From positions 310,001-374,000 of the forward strand of contig NZ_BFAB01000002.1 in the NCBI RefSeq assembly GCF_003402475.1: a stretch of DNA of 64,000 bases, read 5' to 3'. The stretch comes from Mycobacterium sp. MFM001 (lineage in GTDB: Bacteria; Actinomycetota; Actinomycetes; Mycobacteriales; Mycobacteriaceae). Made by a program: the position numbers and the translations under genes. The notes beneath the pieces are model-generated. The model did not search any database, had not been told where the DNA came from, and saw only the letters and a program-made list of their open reading frames with translations. Shown here in pieces: positions 62,630-64,000 of the stretch; the stretch's first letter is position 1; each line of letters begins with the position of its first letter.

Positions 62630-62675
62630 CGTGTTAAGACTTCCGGCCCAACAGTTAAGAAGCCGTTAACGAGCT
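62630..62675 (+). promoter_or_regulatory. 46-bp promoter module, copy 2 (before PE gene)
   Basis: CGTGTTAAGA at the start and AAGAAGCCGTTAACGAGCT at the end repeat copy 1 (61973-62018) at identical spacing. The module ends 67 bases before the PE ATG at 62743, almost the same distance as in copy 1. The shared layout suggests co-regulation of the DUF732 and PE-PPE genes. Confidence 0.6.
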
Positions 62676-62742
62676 ATCACTTTGCCGTCTTCTTCGGCAA
62701 CTGTGGATGCGTGGAATCGGTAGTGCGACACCAGGAGAAGTC

Positions 62743-63042
62743 ATGTCTTTCGTGACCACTCAACCCGAAGCGTTGACGGCTGCGGCCGCCAGCCTGCAAG
62801 GCATCGGCTCGGCGATGGCCTCACAGAACGCCGCCGTGGCGGCACCCACCACCGGTGTGGTTCCCGCGGCCGCCGACGAGGTTTCGGCGCTCACGGCAAC
62901 ACAGTTCGCCGCACACGGCGCGCTGTATCAGGCCGTCAGCGCTCAGGCCGAGGCAATTCACGAGATGTTCGTCAACACATTGGGTACCAGCGCCGGTTCG
63001 TATGCGGCCACCGAGGCCGCCAACGCGATCGCGGCGGGTTAG
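62743..63042 (+). CDS. PE family protein (PE8-like)
   Basis: The 99-residue protein is a complete short PE: MSFVTTQPEALTAAAASLQG at the start with the Pro-Glu pair at residues 8-9, two long helices, and the type VII secretion signal YAATE (Tyr87 to Glu91, the YxxxD/E form). CAGGAGAAG lies just upstream of the ATG. PE proteins are exported as heterodimers with PPE proteins; the partner gene follows 12 bases later. Position beside tRNA-Leu matches M. tuberculosis PE8 (Rv1040c). Confidence 0.95.
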   Translation: MSFVTTQPEALTAAAASLQGIGSAMASQNAAVAAPTTGVVPAAADEVSALTATQFAAHGALYQAVSAQAEAIHEMFVNTLGTSAGSYAATEAANAIAAG

Positions 63043-63054
63043 GCGGAGCGGATC

Positions 63055-64000
63055 ATGCTGGATTTCGGACTGTTGCCGCCGGAGGTCAACTCCGCGCGCA
63101 TGTATGCCGGTGCCGGATCGGGGCCGATGATGGCCGCCGCGTCGGCGTGGAACGCGCTGGCCGCCGAGTTGAGCTCGACGGCCGCCTCCTATGAGTCGGT
63201 GATCACTGGACTGACCAGTGAGGAGTGGATGGGCCCGGCGTCGGCGTCGATGGCCACGGCTGCCGCGCCGTATGTGGAGTGGATGAGCACCACCGCCGCG
63301 CAGGCGCAGAAGGCGGCCAGCCAGGCCCAGGCGGCCGCGGCCGCCTACGAGGCGGCTTTTGCGATGACGGTGCCGCCGCCGGTGATCGCGGCCAACCGCG
63401 CTCAGCTGGCAGCGTTGGTGGCGACCAACGTGCTGGGCCAGAACACCCCGGCGATCATGGCCACCGAGGCCCACTACGCCGAAATGTGGGCGCAAGACGC
63501 GGCGGCGATGTACGGGTATGCCGGCTCCTCGGCGGTCGCTTCACAGCTGACGCCGTTCAACCCGCCGACCAAGAACACCAACGAGGGCGGGATGGCGGCG
63601 CAAGCCGCCGCGGTCACCAACGCCGCCGGCACCGCGGGCGGCAGCGGCGCCCAGACGACGCTGTCACAGCTGACGTCGGTGGTGCCCGGGGCGCTGCAGA
63701 GCATGTCGTCGCCGCTTGCGTCGACGTCGTCGGCCTCGTCGGCACTCGGCGGTATCGCGAATGCGCTAGGCGCAGGGTCCGGAACGGACTACCTGTCGGT
63801 GATTCTGAACGGCATCTCCTCCGGCGGCGCGACGGCGGTGATGTATATCCCGTCGACGTTGATTCCCAGCATGATCGGTTACTTCGCCGGTCCGGGTTTC
63901 AACGCCGCGGGCGGTGGTTCTGTCGGCGGCGGCCTGGGAGCCCTGCTGGCTCCTGGTGGTCCGCTGGGCAACCTCGGCGCACTGGGCGGCGGCATTGGCG
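63055..64000 (+). CDS. PPE family protein (PPE15-like), partial
   Basis: The frame is open from the ATG at 63055 to the end of the window, giving 315 visible residues. It starts [20 protein letters not shown], with the Pro-Pro-Glu motif at residues 8-10. The WxG motif of the helical hairpin tip is in [10 protein letters not shown] (Trp58, Gly60). After about residue 180 the sequence becomes Ala, Gly, Ser and Thr rich, as in longer PPE proteins. The protein is secreted with the PE partner through an ESX system, with EspG binding the hairpin tip. The C-terminus is outside the window. Confidence 0.95.
   Translation, partial: MLDFGLLPPEVNSARMYAGAGSGPMMAAASAWNALAAELSSTAASYESVITGLTSEEWMGPASASMATAAAPYVEWMSTTAAQAQKAASQAQAAAAAYEAAFAMTVPPPVIAANRAQLAALVATNVLGQNTPAIMATEAHYAEMWAQDAAAMYGYAGSSAVASQLTPFNPPTKNTNEGGMAAQAAAVTNAAGTAGGSGAQTTLSQLTSVVPGALQSMSSPLASTSSASSALGGIANALGAGSGTDYLSVILNGISSGGATAVMYIPSTLIPSMIGYFAGPGFNAAGGGSVGGGLGALLAPGGPLGNLGALGGGIG

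Noticed and set aside
1..64000. CRISPR arrays, insertion sequences, prophage or rRNA genes
   Set aside because: I saw no regularly spaced repeats, no transposase or integrase motifs and no rRNA segments anywhere in the window.

Overview
The window is a piece of Mycobacterium chromosome, most likely from a slow-growing non-tuberculous species. The sequence is very GC-rich. It ends in a PE/PPE pair with type VII secretion signatures and carries mycobacterial hallmark genes: mycothiol conjugate amidase, DesA2, PhoH2, Pra, LipU, FadA3, EchA8/EchA9, FadD14, DUF732 and DUF6542 proteins. From my knowledge of the M. tuberculosis gene order, the window is colinear, in reverse orientation, with roughly Rv1120c down to Rv1039c. 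The synteny statements are recalled, not computed.

Layout. 1-2.6 kb: end of a class III adenylate cyclase, a tiny membrane protein, a permuted NlpC/P60-like protein, a VapBC pair with its own inverted repeat, and a secreted Trp/Pro-rich protein. 2.7-9.1 kb: ychF, a DUF6542 membrane protein, ispH, an Rv1109c-type protein, xseA-xseB and a 3beta-hydroxysteroid dehydrogenase preceded by a KstR-type box. 9.2-14.6 kb is accessory: four small exported or membrane proteins, a 2H phosphoesterase, a DUF1876 protein, and a coupled epimerase-SDR-SDR operon. 14.6-19.7 kb: AI-2E permease, dienelactone hydrolase, DUF4245 protein, glpX, fum, and a SnoaL-like gene overlapping fum.

20-33 kb: a TetR/MpaB-oxygenase operon with a strong operator, a polysaccharide deacetylase, phoH2 with an overlapping small upstream ORF, desA2, a secreted protein, a serine hydroxymethyltransferase of the long Chlamydia-like type, a DUF885 metallopeptidase, coaA, two membrane proteins, a Z-prenyl diphosphate synthase and a hemolysin III protein. 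33-45.6 kb: a ketosteroid isomerase, a DUF255 protein, mca, greA, a GPP34 protein, cbs-pra-metB, lipU, an SGNH hydrolase and fadA3.

45.6-64 kb: a Bax-inhibitor family protein, echA9-echA8, cysteine dioxygenase-rhodanese behind a Cys-Cys leader peptide, two patatins, a molybdopterin oxidoreductase divergent from a TetR gene, a glutamine amidotransferase, an Rv1059-type reductase, fadD14, a beta-propeller, a flavin monooxygenase with a TetR regulator, an inverted pair of DUF732 genes, tRNA-Leu, PE and PPE.

Functionally the window mixes core metabolism (isoprenoid, folate/C1, CoA, gluconeogenesis, TCA, transsulfuration) with lipid and steroid breakdown and several self-contained regulator-plus-enzyme islands, each with its own palindromic operator. 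The most interesting signals are a 13-codon leader peptide with tandem cysteine codons and an overlapping hairpin before cysteine dioxygenase-rhodanese, a shared 46-bp promoter module in front of a DUF732 gene and the PE gene, the unusual SHMT at the expected glyA1 locus, the six-cysteine exported cassette, and the small ORF overlapping phoH2.
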